This document shows positions 53,335 to 62,392 of a stretch of 64,000 bases of DNA, one piece after another (the stretch's first letter is position 1; every line of letters starts with the position of its first letter). The position numbers and the translations under genes were made by a program. The notes beneath the pieces were generated by a model. The model did no database searches. It was not told where the DNA came from and worked only from the letters and a program-made list of their open reading frames with translations. Source of the stretch: an uncultured Bacteroidales bacterium (GTDB lineage Bacteria; Bacteroidota; Bacteroidia; Bacteroidales; Bacteroidaceae); contig CASFRV010000001.1 in the NCBI GenBank assembly GCA_949297215.1, forward strand, positions 124,001 through 188,000, in the 5' to 3' direction.

Positions 53335-54570
53335 TCAGTCGGCGTTGTCGGCTGTGTAGAAGCGGTGGCCGTGCAGGAGGTCCCAGCGTCCGTTCGTAAA
53401 GTCGGGGACGGGCACGGGGCGACTGCCCTCGCGGGCTGATATTTCGCTCAGCTCCGTCAGGCACGACCATTCAGCCGCGTCGTAGACGTCGATGTCGAGC
53501 GGCAGGCCGTGGCGCAGGCAGTAGATGAGGCGGGCGTCCATGGCATAGTTCATCTCGTTGGGCACGTGGCGGGCATGCCCTTCGAGCCAGCAGCGCGATG
53601 CCGGACTCGTTTCGTAGCGGGCGGCTTCGCGCAGCGCTTCGTCGGCCGTCAGGACGCGCCCCGTCTCGCGTGTGGAGAGGGTGGGCAGAGGATATTTCTG
53701 TGCGTAGCCTTCTGTGCCGCATATCGTCTGGATGCGGCTGTATGGGCGGGGCGTCATGACGTCGAGCTGCAACACGATGCCGGCGCCCCTGACCGTCCGC
53801 AGCAGCGAGGTGTTGACGCGGCCCGCCAGTGCGTCGGTGCCCCGTCCGTTCGTCGTGAGCGATACGATGTAGTCGAGCCGGTCGCCGCGGTGCAGGCCGA
53901 GCAGCCAGCCGATGGGGCCCATGCCGTGCGTGGGGTAGGGGTTGCCGCCGTGGCGGGCGCACGCCCGTTCCATCCAGCGGCGCTTTGCCTCGTCGGAGTG
54001 GGACGGCGCGAGGCCGAACGTCTCGCGCAGGTTGTGGATGTAGGCACCTTCGCAGTGGGTCACTTCGCCAAAAAGTCCGCGTCCGGCCATTTCGAGCGTA
54101 GCCAGGGCAAAACGGTCGTAGCAGCAGTTTTCGGCCATGAAGCAGTGGCGTTGCCGGCGTTCGGCCGTGGCCACCAGCCGTCGGCACTCGTCGACGCTCA
54201 TGGCTGCCGGCACCTCTACGGCCACGTGCTTGCCGTGCTCCATGGCGCAGACGGCCATGCGGCAGTGGGAGCTCCATTCCGTGCAGATGTAGACCAAATC
54301 GACATCGTCTGCCTCGCACACGCTCCGCCACGCTTCGGGCCCGCACACCGTCCGGGCGGCGGGGCGACCGGCGCGCAGCAGAACGTCGTTGGCTGCGTCG
54401 AGCCTCTCCTGTTCTATTTCGGCCATCAGCGTGATGGCGCAGCCTTGCTGGACGGTGTAGCGTTCGAGCGTTTTCATGCCGCGCTGACCCAGGCCCACCA
54501 GGCCGATGCGTACCACCGGCAGGGGGGCGCATCGCAGCGCCAGAGCGTGGGGCGAATGTGTTGTTTCCAT
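53335..54570 (-). CDS. Gfo/Idh/MocA-family protein, GH109-like (alpha-N-acetylgalactosaminidase type)
   Basis: A 411-residue NAD-binding protein. The Rossmann motif IGLVGLGQRG is near residue 22, with EVPAAMSVDECRRLV after it. The block MAENCCYDRFALATLEMAGRGLFGE, then EGAYIHNLRE and GGNPYPTHGMGPIGWLLGL, is the pattern of glycoside hydrolase family 109, which removes terminal alpha-GalNAc by an NAD-dependent oxidation-elimination route. No signal peptide or lipobox is visible at this start, so the enzyme appears cytoplasmic. It is a single-gene unit. Other oxidoreductases of the superfamily remain possible. Confidence 0.8.
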   Translation of the reverse strand: METTHSPHALALRCAPLPVVRIGLVGLGQRGMKTLERYTVQQGCAITLMAEIEQERLDAANDVLLRAGRPAARTVCGPEAWRSVCEADDVDLVYICTEWSSHCRMAVCAMEHGKHVAVEVPAAMSVDECRRLVATAERRQRHCFMAENCCYDRFALATLEMAGRGLFGEVTHCEGAYIHNLRETFGLAPSHSDEAKRRWMERACARHGGNPYPTHGMGPIGWLLGLHRGDRLDYIVSLTTNGRGTDALAGRVNTSLLRTVRGAGIVLQLDVMTPRPYSRIQTICGTEGYAQKYPLPTLSTRETGRVLTADEALREAARYETSPASRCWLEGHARHVPNEMNYAMDARLIYCLRHGLPLDIDVYDAAEWSCLTELSEISAREGSRPVPVPDFTNGRWDLLHGHRFYTADNAD

Positions 54571-54673
54571 GCGATGGATGTGTTTGGCCGGTTGCGGCGT
54601 CCCTATGCGGGCAGTACGTGCCGTCGGAGGCGGTGTCCGGCGTATTCAGGCTGCTCCATGCCGGAGCCTGCCG

Positions 54674-54717
54674 TATAAAAAAGCGGCTGGCCGCATCTTC
54701 CCAGACACGACCAGCCT
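54674..54717 (-). terminator. Rho-independent terminator after rpmE2
   Basis: On the minus strand GGCTGG(TCG) pairs with (CGG)CCAGCC, followed by GCTTTTTTAT. It lies 52 bases beyond the L31 stop. Confidence 0.65.
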
Positions 54718-54768
54718 ATCCATGAGATTGTATTAACCCTTTAAAAAATCACTTGTAATGATGTTGCC

Positions 54769-55023
54769 TTATTGCTTGCGGGATTTACCGTAGCGGCTCA
54801 TGAACTTGTCTACGCGGCCGGCCGTGTCGACGAGTTTCGACTTACCCGTATAGAACGGGTGCGAGGAGCTGGAAATTTCGAGCTTCACCACGGGGTAGGT
54901 TTCGCCCTCAAATTCTACGGTATCGTTCGTCTTGCACGTAGAGCGCGAGAGGAACATATCGCCGTTACTCATGTCCTTGAATACCACGGGACGGTAATTT
55001 TCAGGATGAATGCCTTTTTTCAT
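54769..55023 (-). CDS. rpmE2: 50S ribosomal protein L31 type B
   Basis: An 84-residue ribosomal protein. The opening [21 protein letters not shown] and the [20 protein letters not shown] block mark the type B form. It lacks the CxxC pair of zinc-binding type A L31 (only one Cys is present), so it should be zinc-independent. The start at 55023 gives the standard N-terminus; 32 upstream codons in the frame are not conserved. It has its own promoter and terminator. Confidence 0.95.
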   Translation of the reverse strand: MKKGIHPENYRPVVFKDMSNGDMFLSRSTCKTNDTVEFEGETYPVVKLEISSSSHPFYTGKSKLVDTAGRVDKFMSRYGKSRKQ

Positions 55024-55353
55024 TTTTGCTATGTAGTTTTTAGTGTATACGTTGTTGAGTGTCTGGTAACAGTTTGTGTAATGGCTGTTGTGGCTGCAAA
55101 GATACAACATTCTCTGCAATGCTCAAAGAAATGCCCCGAAAAAAGCACTGCCCTTTTGCCCCTTCTTCCCCGTTTCGGCTCCGGGAGCAGGGTATTCTGT
55201 TTCAGCGTTCCGCGTGCAGGCTTGTCGCAGGCCGCAGCCGGCTTGCAGGGCTGCCGGGCGGGCGGCATACTGCGCCGGGCCGGCTGCATGCGTCCGACGA
55301 TGTGGCGCACACGCGGCGGGCGGATGGAAAAATATTTGTAAGTTTGCACCGCT
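55024..55353. other. Divergent intergenic region between rpmE2 and the DUF3256 gene
   Basis: It contains the minus-strand rpmE2 promoter (55097-55127) and a plus-strand -7 candidate TAAGTTTG at 55339-55346, only 7 bases before the DUF3256 ATG. The GC-rich 55140-55320 part shows nothing I can identify. Confidence 0.5.
55097..55127 (-). promoter_or_regulatory. Bacteroidetes-type promoter of rpmE2
   Basis: On the minus strand TTTG (55127-55124), 19 bases, then TATCTTTG (55104-55097), a full consensus match. The leader to the L31 start is about 65 bases. Confidence 0.75.
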
Positions 55354-55980
55354 ATGAAGCGTTATCTCCTCACAATCCTTCTGGCTGCGGCGTGCCTTGC
55401 CCCGCTCGGGGCACAGCCGATGGACAGCCTCTTTGCCTCGGCTCCGCGCGAGGTCATGCCGCTGCTCGGGCGGAGCGACCGATTGGACCTGTCGGACCTG
55501 TATAATGCCGGTCAGCGGACCGAGGTGGAAAATCAGTACGGCGGCACGTCGGTGCTCGAAAAGAAAAGCGAGCGCCACCTGCTGCTGCAACCGACGGCGG
55601 TGAGCTCCTGGGAGCTCGTCCGCCTGACGTCGCCGGCCGACACCGTGCTCGTCCTGTTGCGCACGGTGCGCACGCCGGCCGCCACGACGGACGTAGCGTT
55701 TTACCGCCCCGACTGGTCGCCGGCCGGGCAGACGTTTCAAATGCCGGCGGCAACCGACTTTTACCTGCCGGCCGCCACGACCGCGGCCGACGGGCGCCGT
55801 GCGCTGCTCGACAAGTTGCAGCCGGCCCGCATCTGTGCCCGGTGGGACGACGGGCGCGAGCTGCTCGTGGTGAGCCTTTCGACCGCCGGCCTCACGGCCG
55901 ACGACCGCCGCGACGTGGCCCCTCTTCTGCGCGAGCTCACCTACGAATGGCGCGACGGCGCTTTCCGCCGCAGGCCGTGA
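55354..55980 (+). CDS. DUF3256 family secreted protein
   Basis: A 208-residue protein with a signal peptide (MKRYLLTILLAAACLAPLGAQ). The mature part follows the DUF3256 pattern: MDSLFASAPREVMPLLGRSDRLDL, LYNAGQRTEVENQYGG, then beta-rich stretches with ERHLLLQPTAVSSWELVRL and TVLVLLRTV, and FYRPDWSP. The family is confined to Bacteroidetes and has no known role; a periplasmic location is likely. Confidence 0.85.
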   Translation: MKRYLLTILLAAACLAPLGAQPMDSLFASAPREVMPLLGRSDRLDLSDLYNAGQRTEVENQYGGTSVLEKKSERHLLLQPTAVSSWELVRLTSPADTVLVLLRTVRTPAATTDVAFYRPDWSPAGQTFQMPAATDFYLPAATTAADGRRALLDKLQPARICARWDDGRELLVVSLSTAGLTADDRRDVAPLLRELTYEWRDGAFRRRP

Positions 55981-56030
55981 GGCGCTTTCCGAATTATGAC
56001 GGCCCGCCGGTAAAAAGTGGGCAAGAAATT

Positions 56031-56060
56031 TTTCGGAACGCCGTGGATTGTGTAATTTTG
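56031..56060 (+). promoter_or_regulatory. Probable promoter of the aldolase gene
   Basis: TAATTTTG at 56053-56060 is an exact -7 match; TTTC at 56031-56034 is a near match to the -33 box with an 18-base spacer. The ATG follows 40 bases later. Confidence 0.6.
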
Positions 56061-56100
56061 CGAGTAGAAATAATCATTCACGTTTAAATCGTTTTATATT

Positions 56101-57108
56101 ATGGTTAATTACAAAGACCTGGGCTTGGTAAATACCCGGGAGATGTTCAAAAGAGCCATCAACGGCGGGTATGCCATTCCTGCGTTCAACTTCAACAATA
56201 TGGAGCAGCTGCAAGCCATCATCCAGGCTTCTTCTGAAAAGAAGAGCCCGGTAATCTTGCAGGTTTCCAAGGGAGCTCGTCAGTATGCCAACCAGACGTT
56301 GCTCCGCTATATGGCCGAGGGTGCCGTGCAGTATGCCAAGGAGCTGGGCTGCAACCACCCCGAAATCGTTCTGCACCTCGACCACGGCGATTCGTTTGAG
56401 CTCTGCAAGAGCTGCATCGACATGGGCTTCAGCTCGGTCATGATCGACGGTTCCGCGCTGCCCTACGACGAAAACGTAGCCCTGACGAAGAAGGTGGTCG
56501 ACTACGCTCACCAGTTCGACGTAACGGTCGAAGGCGAGCTGGGCGTCCTGGCCGGCGTTGAGGACGAAGTGGCCCACGAAGAGTCGCACTACACGAAGCC
56601 CGAAGAAGTGGTCGACTTCGTAAGCAAAACGGGCGTAGACAGCCTGGCCATCTCCATCGGTACGTCGCACGGCGCTTACAAGTTTAAGCCCGAGCAGTGC
56701 ACGCGCGATGCCAACGGCCGCCTCGTTCCGCCCCCCTTGGCTTTCGACGTGCTCGACGCCATCATGGTTCAGCTCCCCGGCTTCCCCATCGTGCTCCACG
56801 GTTCGTCGTCGGTGCCCCAGGAAGAGGTAGACACCATCAACCAGTTCGGCGGTAAGCTGCCCGATGCCGTAGGTATCCCCGAAGAACAGCTCCGCAAGGC
56901 CGCCAAGAGCGCCGTTTGCAAGATTAACATCGACTCCGACTCGCGCTTGGCCATGACTGCCGCCATCCGTCGCGTCTTTGCCGAGAAGCCGGGCGAATTC
57001 GACCCGCGCAAATACCTCGGTCCGGCTCGCGACAACATGAAGAAGCTCTACGAACACAAGATCGTAGAGGTGCTCGGCTCCGACAACAAGCTGGGCAACC
57101 TTGACTAA
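56101..57108 (+). CDS. Class II fructose-bisphosphate aldolase
   Basis: A 335-residue zinc-dependent aldolase that splits fructose-1,6-bisphosphate in glycolysis and runs in reverse in gluconeogenesis. It has FNFNNMEQLQAIIQAS, the catalytic Asp and zinc His in LHLDHGDSFELCK, VEGELGVLAGVEDEVAHEE, the GTSHGAYKF zinc-His segment, VLHGSSSVPQEEV and KINIDSDSRLAMTAAIR. Length is typical of the shorter class II B-like form of Bacteroidetes. It is preceded by a good promoter and followed by a terminator. Confidence 0.95.
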   Translation: MVNYKDLGLVNTREMFKRAINGGYAIPAFNFNNMEQLQAIIQASSEKKSPVILQVSKGARQYANQTLLRYMAEGAVQYAKELGCNHPEIVLHLDHGDSFELCKSCIDMGFSSVMIDGSALPYDENVALTKKVVDYAHQFDVTVEGELGVLAGVEDEVAHEESHYTKPEEVVDFVSKTGVDSLAISIGTSHGAYKFKPEQCTRDANGRLVPPPLAFDVLDAIMVQLPGFPIVLHGSSSVPQEEVDTINQFGGKLPDAVGIPEEQLRKAAKSAVCKINIDSDSRLAMTAAIRRVFAEKPGEFDPRKYLGPARDNMKKLYEHKIVEVLGSDNKLGNLD

Positions 57109-57157
57109 GCAAGGAGATCATGACTTTTTAATAGATACTGTTTAAAGTTAATTAGGT

Positions 57158-57195
57158 AAAGCCGCATGGCCCGCGACGGGTCGTGCGGCTTTTTC
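57158..57195 (+). terminator. Rho-independent terminator after the aldolase gene
   Basis: AAAGCCGCA pairs with TGCGGCTTT over a GC-rich loop, followed by TTC. Confidence 0.75.
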
Positions 57196-57224
57196 ATGCA
57201 GCCGGCTGCGGCAGGCCCTCAACG

Positions 57225-57267
57225 AAAATCCCCGGCCGTGGGCAAGGAGAAGCCTGCGGCCGGGGAT
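57225..57267 (-). terminator. Rho-independent terminator after the GH110 gene
   Basis: On the minus strand ATCCCCGGCCG pairs with CGGCCGGGGAT and is followed by TTTCG, 20 bases after the GH110 stop. Confidence 0.75.
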
Positions 57268-57286
57268 GCGTGTGCTTGTGGCGCAA

Positions 57287-59131
57287 TCAGCGCGACAGGG
57301 GGCGGTTGGGCGTGGGCGGCGGCACATTGAGTCCTTCGCCCACGATGACGGCGCGGCGCGTATGCTCCAAAACGACGGGCCGGCAGCCGGGACGGAGCGG
57401 GGCAAAGTCGGCATTGCGCCTGATGACGTTGTCGCGGAACAGGAGGCCGTCGACCGACTTGGCGTAGAGCAGCGTCGACTCAAACTGGTCGAACTCGTTG
57501 TCGGTTATGCTGATGGCTTCCGGGCGTCCGCCGTGGAAATAGCCGGCCGAGCGTTTGATGGCGGGTATTTCGGGGCAGATGGAGATGACGCCCTCGGTAA
57601 ACTGGTAGCGGCTCGTCAGGGCATTGATGAAGCGGTTGCGGCGAATGACGAGGTTGCCCACGGCCCCCGACTCGTACCAGCCGTTGCAGTCGCCGCAAAG
57701 GAGGATGGCCGAGCCCGATGTGTGGTCGAACGTGTTGCGCTCGACCAGCGTGCGGCGGGGCGAGCTGAACAGGGCACCACGGGCGCGGTTGTTGCGCACG
57801 GTGTTACCCGCAAAGACCACTTCGGGCGTCCACGTCAGGTTTTCGATGCCCAGCTTGCTGCCGTCGAAGAGCGAGTCGGGCAGGGCGTCGCGCAGGGTGA
57901 CCTCGTAGCCGCGGGCGCCGAGGCTGCCGGCAGCGCCGACGGGGCGTATGGAGCTGATGATGGCGGGCGGCCCGGCAGGCTCCATCGTGGCCGGGCGGAT
58001 GAGGCGCACCGTGTCGCCTGGGTCGCCCCAGGCAAAGCCCCACGTCTGGCCGTGGCCGAAGGTGCAGACCAGCGTACGGGCGTCCGTACGCTTCTCAACG
58101 CGCAGGTAAACGCCGTGGACGTTGATGGCATCGTCCATCATGTTCTCGAAAAGTCCGTCGGTCACGGAGATTACCCCTTTGCATTGGGAGAAATGGGTGG
58201 CGTCGGCCTGCGTCGTGAAGCAGCGAGGGTCGGTTTTTCCTTTCAGGCACACGCTGAAACGCTTCAGGCTGATGCCGTTGCAGCGCTGTGCGAGCAGCCC
58301 CATCCCCTCGGCATAGTGGACGCGGATATCTTCAAGGCCGGTGCAGCTGTCTTCTTCAAGAAAAACGGCCGGGGCGGGGCGGTGCCACGTGCGCAGGGCC
58401 ACCAGTGTGCCCGGGACAAGGCGTGCGTCGCGCCAGGCGGGGGCGCGGAGTGTGCCGTCGCCGGCTGCGCTGACGCCCTTCATGGAGAGGGGCAGGTCGC
58501 CCGTGTTGTAAAGGATGTGGCGCGTGCCGGGCTCAAACGCCATGCCCGACACGGGGCGCGCTGTCCACCCCTCGCCGTAGGTTTCCAGCAGACTGTCGGG
58601 GCTGATGCGCCAGCGCACCCATGGCGCCGGACGGAAGGTGATGCCCGAGGGGCCGTCGTTGCTGACTATCTCCACTTGGGAAATCTGCGGGTTGGCAAAG
58701 TCGATGGAGAAGTTGCGGAGCGTGCATTCCGTCGAACGGCGCAGGGCCAGCGGCATGAGGCGTCCGTGGAAAACGAAGCGGGCGCCGTTGCCTTCAACGG
58801 TGAGGCGGTGCCACCCTTCGAGCCGGATGGCCACGCGCTTGGGCTGGTTCTGGTCGTGGTTGGAGACGTAGAGGCTGCAAGGCTCGGCGTCGGCCGCGTG
58901 GAAGGCGTACTCTCCTTTTTTAAACCGCAGCACCACTTCGTCGCCGGGCTCCACCTGTTGCCTGATGGCGTCCAGGGCGTTGCGCAGACGCGTGCACAGC
59001 TGTTTTTCGCCCGGAGCCACGCCGAAGCGCTCCATGCGGAAAGTGCGTTTGCGGGAGGCGGCAGGCTCGGCAAGCAGGAGCAGACACAGCAGCAGACCGA
59101 AGCGTTGAAGAGCAAGGGGGATGCGTGTCAT
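57287..59131 (-). CDS. Alpha-1,3-galactosidase of family GH110
   Basis: A 614-residue exported glycosidase. The signal peptide ends near AEPAAS (residue 26). The mature protein is a right-handed parallel beta helix: it opens with FGVAPGEKQLCTRLRNAL and GDEVVLRFKKGEYAFH, and later holds the repeated turns TDGLFENMMDDAINVHGVYL (the paired Asp are the likely catalytic acids), FAGNTVRNNRARGALFSS and HTSGSAILLCGDCNGWYESG. This is the pattern of GlaA/GlaB enzymes that release terminal alpha-1,3-galactose, as in blood group B. The gene starts 3 bases after the DUF4831 stop. Confidence 0.9.
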   Translation of the reverse strand: MTRIPLALQRFGLLLCLLLLAEPAASRKRTFRMERFGVAPGEKQLCTRLRNALDAIRQQVEPGDEVVLRFKKGEYAFHAADAEPCSLYVSNHDQNQPKRVAIRLEGWHRLTVEGNGARFVFHGRLMPLALRRSTECTLRNFSIDFANPQISQVEIVSNDGPSGITFRPAPWVRWRISPDSLLETYGEGWTARPVSGMAFEPGTRHILYNTGDLPLSMKGVSAAGDGTLRAPAWRDARLVPGTLVALRTWHRPAPAVFLEEDSCTGLEDIRVHYAEGMGLLAQRCNGISLKRFSVCLKGKTDPRCFTTQADATHFSQCKGVISVTDGLFENMMDDAINVHGVYLRVEKRTDARTLVCTFGHGQTWGFAWGDPGDTVRLIRPATMEPAGPPAIISSIRPVGAAGSLGARGYEVTLRDALPDSLFDGSKLGIENLTWTPEVVFAGNTVRNNRARGALFSSPRRTLVERNTFDHTSGSAILLCGDCNGWYESGAVGNLVIRRNRFINALTSRYQFTEGVISICPEIPAIKRSAGYFHGGRPEAISITDNEFDQFESTLLYAKSVDGLLFRDNVIRRNADFAPLRPGCRPVVLEHTRRAVIVGEGLNVPPPTPNRPLSR

Positions 59132-59134
59132 GGC

Positions 59135-60205
59135 TTATTCGGGTATGTCGGCGTCGATGCGTACAATGCCGCCCGTCGAGGGGGAAAGCGTGACGCGCGT
59201 CGTATATTTTTTGTTGAAAAGGTCGCCACCGAGGTGCTCAACGCGGCCGAACTGAGCCAGGGGGAGCGTGGCGGAGGCGTACTGCCGCTTGCCGCTCGTG
59301 ATGCTGACGGTGGCATTGCCGGGAACGACGTAGCGAAGGTCCTGCTCTTCCTTTTTCGACTTTTTGCCGTCGGCCGGGGCGGCGGGCGCAGGCCTTTCGT
59401 CGCGGCGGACGTTGACGACGAACGGTTCGCCGGCCGGGTCGTCGCTGTCGACGGGACCGAAATATTTCGAGAAGCGGAAGAGCACGTCGCGCGAGCGTCC
59501 GGCCGTGGGTACGTAGTCGAAAACGAAAACATGCGTCTCGGTCGATACGGTTCCCTTGAAGAGCTGCAAGAGGGCAGCCTCCTGCGTGTCGAGGCTGGCC
59601 AGCATGAGGCGCAGCTGCTCGCCGTCCTTCGGCATGAAGTCGGCCTGTCCCTTGGTCAGGGCCGAGCGGTTCTCGCGTATGTCGTATATCTCGGCGGCGG
59701 TGAGCTCGGCCATCTTGGCCGTGCTTCCCGCTGAAAGTATTTCCTCTGTCTTGTAGTCGGCCGGGTTGGGGCGGTCGGTCTTTTCGCGCACCACCGACGG
59801 CTTGGCCATGGCCGGCAGCTCCGGGGCGTCGGTGTTGACGGAGAGCAGGCGGCCGTCGGGGGCCATGCCGACGAGCGGGGCCAAGGTTTTCGATTTCAGC
59901 TTGATGGTGTAGCCCTGCCGCTTGTCGGCCACGCCGTAGGGTTGCAGGCTGACGTCGGTGACGGTCCATTCGTCGTAGGGCGCCTGCACGGCGTCGTTCG
60001 TGCGCAGATAGCGGCGGGCATAGGCGGCATATTCGCCGGGAGCGTAGCTCTTGCGCGTGGCCGTCACGACCACTTGCAGGTGCGTCGTGGGGAGAAAATA
60101 AGTGATGCCTTCCTCGGTGATGCCGGGCTCGTAGGAGCTTATCTCCGTCTGGGCGGCAAGGCTGAGGGAGCAGAAGGCAAGGGTTGTAAGGATGATGCGT
60201 TTCAT
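59135..60205 (-). CDS. DUF4831 family secreted protein
   Basis: A 356-residue exported protein with a signal peptide (MKRIILTTLAFCSLSLAAQ). The mature part has TYFLPTTHLQVVVTATRKSYAPGEYAAYARRYL, typical of DUF4831, a Bacteroidetes family of unknown function. The C-terminal part (about 280-356) has a Lys-rich KKSKKEEQ linker followed by RYVVPGNATVSITSGK and a beta-rich end. It lies 73 bases after nnr and 3 bases before the GH110 gene, so it is probably translated together with the glycosidase. Confidence 0.85.
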   Translation of the reverse strand: MKRIILTTLAFCSLSLAAQTEISSYEPGITEEGITYFLPTTHLQVVVTATRKSYAPGEYAAYARRYLRTNDAVQAPYDEWTVTDVSLQPYGVADKRQGYTIKLKSKTLAPLVGMAPDGRLLSVNTDAPELPAMAKPSVVREKTDRPNPADYKTEEILSAGSTAKMAELTAAEIYDIRENRSALTKGQADFMPKDGEQLRLMLASLDTQEAALLQLFKGTVSTETHVFVFDYVPTAGRSRDVLFRFSKYFGPVDSDDPAGEPFVVNVRRDERPAPAAPADGKKSKKEEQDLRYVVPGNATVSITSGKRQYASATLPLAQFGRVEHLGGDLFNKKYTTRVTLSPSTGGIVRIDADIPE

Positions 60206-60278
60206 GATGTGCTTGATTTTTGCGTGGTGAGTGAGCCCGCCGTTGCCCTGTGGCGCGGGGCGGAGCGTTGCGCCGGGT

Positions 60279-61799
60279 TCAGGGTTGCGGGCGGCGCATG
60301 TGGCGGAAAGCCTTGGGCAGATATTGTATGATGTCGGAGGCTGTGAGGCTGTCCTCGCCGATGCTTTCGGCTGCCAGGTCGCCGGCGAGCCCGTGGATGT
60401 AGACGCCCAGGCGTGCGGCCTCGGCGGAGGGATAGCCCTGGGCCAGGAGGGCGGTGATGATGCCCGTCAGGACGTCGCCGCTGCCGGCCGTGGCCATTCC
60501 CGAGTTGCCGGTGGGGTTGAACCAGACTTGCCCCTCGGGCGTGCAGACGGCTGTGAAGTGGCCTTTCAGAACCACATAGATTTTCTGATGCGCTGCCAGT
60601 TCGCGGGCTTCGGCAAGCTGGCTGTACGAGTCGTTGCAATGGTTGCCGATGCGGCGAAACTCGCCGGGGTGGGGCGTCAGGATGCTTCCGGCCGGAATTT
60701 GCTGGATCCATCCCTTGTGGTCGGCCAGGATGTTGAGGGCATCGGCATCGATGACGACGGGAGCCTGCGAGTGGAGCACCTGCTCGATGAAGGCCAAGCC
60801 GGTGGCCTGCTCTGTGCCGATGCCGGGGCCGATGGCCAGTGCGTCATAGTCGGGTACGTCCGTCGAGGCGGAGATGAAATATTCGTTGGGGTCGGCTTCG
60901 AGGACGGCTTCGGGCACGCACGTCTGAACAATGTCGTTGTTGCGGGCAGGCGTGTGGAGCGTGACCTTGCCGCAGCCGCTTCGCAGGCAGGCGCGGCAGG
61001 CCAGCACGGCGGCTCCGGCCATGCCGTAGCGTCCGGCCATGATGACGGCGTGGCCAAACGTGCCTTTGTGGCCGAAAGCGTCGCGCGGGCGGAGCATGGC
61101 GCGCATTTCGCTCTCTTCGGTGATGGCGTAGCACGTGGCGGAGGAGGCTATCTTGTCGGCCGACAGCCCGATGTCGAGCACTTGCAGCTCTCCGACGAAT
61201 TCATGACAGTCGGGCAGGAGCATGGCCAGCTTGGGAAGCTGGAAGGTGAGCGTCAGCGTGGCGCGGACGATGTGGCTCCGCGTGTTGAACGAATTATCCT
61301 CGCACATGAGGCCCGAAGGAATATCGATGGCCACCACTTGGGCGGGCGAGGCGTTGACGAGCTTTGCAAGAAGGGCATAACCTCCGCTGAGGGGCTTGTT
61401 GAGCCCGGTGCCGAAGAGGCCGTCGACCACGAGGTCGCCGGCCGTGAGGCGGGGGGCTTCAAACTGTGAGGTGATTTCTTGCAGCTCCACGCCGCTCACG
61501 CCGGTAAGCCGCTCTTTGTTGGTCTGGCAGTCGGGGCTGAGCTGTCCGCCCGTGTTGAAAAGATACACTTTCACGCCATAGCCGCCGCCTGCCAGCATGC
61601 GGGCTACGGCCAGAGCGTCGCCCCCGTTGTTGCCGGGCCCGGCAAAGACGGTGACGGGCGTAGACGACGGCCAGCGCCGGCTGATCTCGCGGGCCACGGC
61701 GCCGGCGGCGCGCTCCATGAGGTCGATGGATTCGATGGGTTCGTGCTGGATGGTGAAAGCATCCAGCTCGCGCATGTCTTGTACGCTGAGTATTTTCAT
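60279..61799 (-). CDS. nnr: Bifunctional NAD(P)H-hydrate epimerase/dehydratase
   Basis: A 506-residue repair enzyme that restores damaged hydrated NAD(P)H. The N-terminal YjeF_N domain (about 1-210) has the epimerase blocks DLMERAAGAVAREI, FAGPGNNGGDALAVARML and DGLFGTGLNKPLSG. The C-terminal ribokinase-like dehydratase (about 225-500) has HAVIMAGRYGMAGAAVLA, AIGPGIGT, LTPHPGEFRRI and NSGMATAGSGDVLTGII. The start at 61799 gives MKILSVQDMRELD, the family N-terminus. Confidence 0.95.
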   Translation of the reverse strand: MKILSVQDMRELDAFTIQHEPIESIDLMERAAGAVAREISRRWPSSTPVTVFAGPGNNGGDALAVARMLAGGGYGVKVYLFNTGGQLSPDCQTNKERLTGVSGVELQEITSQFEAPRLTAGDLVVDGLFGTGLNKPLSGGYALLAKLVNASPAQVVAIDIPSGLMCEDNSFNTRSHIVRATLTLTFQLPKLAMLLPDCHEFVGELQVLDIGLSADKIASSATCYAITEESEMRAMLRPRDAFGHKGTFGHAVIMAGRYGMAGAAVLACRACLRSGCGKVTLHTPARNNDIVQTCVPEAVLEADPNEYFISASTDVPDYDALAIGPGIGTEQATGLAFIEQVLHSQAPVVIDADALNILADHKGWIQQIPAGSILTPHPGEFRRIGNHCNDSYSQLAEARELAAHQKIYVVLKGHFTAVCTPEGQVWFNPTGNSGMATAGSGDVLTGIITALLAQGYPSAEAARLGVYIHGLAGDLAAESIGEDSLTASDIIQYLPKAFRHMRRPQP

Positions 61800-61872
61800 G
61801 CTGCGGTGTGATAGTCGATTGGAATATGCTTGAACGGGTGGAAAGAGGTGGTAGGAGATGGTGTGCAGGTAT

Positions 61873-62298
61873 TTACCCAAGCCGTTTCCACCAGGGACGT
61901 TTTTTGCCCGCGTGCTGCCTGTCGTTGTCGGAGAGCAGGTAGTCGCGGTAGGAGATTTTGCGGGAAATCAGTTGGTAGATGGTGCCCCAGTCGGGCAGGC
62001 CGCCAAGATTTCTGTCGTCGATGAAAACGTGGGCTTTCAGTTTGCGGCTGTAATGGGCGTTCTCGTTGGGCGTGTCGGCGTCGAAATCCCGGTTGACGGC
62101 GTAGAACTCTACGCCCCGTTGCCTGCACCATTCGACGGCATCGTCGAGAAGCTTGCCCTCGCGCACGCTCCACAGGATAAGTTTGTGCCCGTCCTTCATG
62201 AGCTGGCGGAGCGTGGCCGTGGCAAAGGGTATTTCCTTGCCTATTTCCGGGTATCGGTGTTCGACAATAGTGCCGTCAAAGTCTACTGCAATGGTCAT
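61873..62298 (-). CDS. BT0820-type HAD-superfamily hydrolase
   Basis: A 141-residue cytoplasmic protein. HAD motif I is VDFDGTIVEHRYP, motif II lies in LILWSVREGK, and the acidic motif IV is VFIDDRNLGG. It matches the small Bacteroidetes phosphatases typified by BT_0820. The substrate is unknown; a small phosphorylated metabolite is likely. It lies between rfbA (94 bases) and nnr (73 bases). Confidence 0.85.
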   Translation of the reverse strand: MTIAVDFDGTIVEHRYPEIGKEIPFATATLRQLMKDGHKLILWSVREGKLLDDAVEWCRQRGVEFYAVNRDFDADTPNENAHYSRKLKAHVFIDDRNLGGLPDWGTIYQLISRKISYRDYLLSDNDRQHAGKKRPWWKRLG

Positions 62299-62392
62299 GT
62301 CTGTATGTATGGGTGCCGCGATGCGAAGCGGCGGAAAGGATTTTTTGTATGTACGGGTAGAAAAGGGAGGTGCGCAAGCGCGGGCGGCCGGT

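Noticed and set aside
57266-59734. 822-codon plus-strand frame opposite the GH110 gene
   Set aside because: Antisense shadow; the minus-strand GH110 gene has a signal peptide and conserved motifs.
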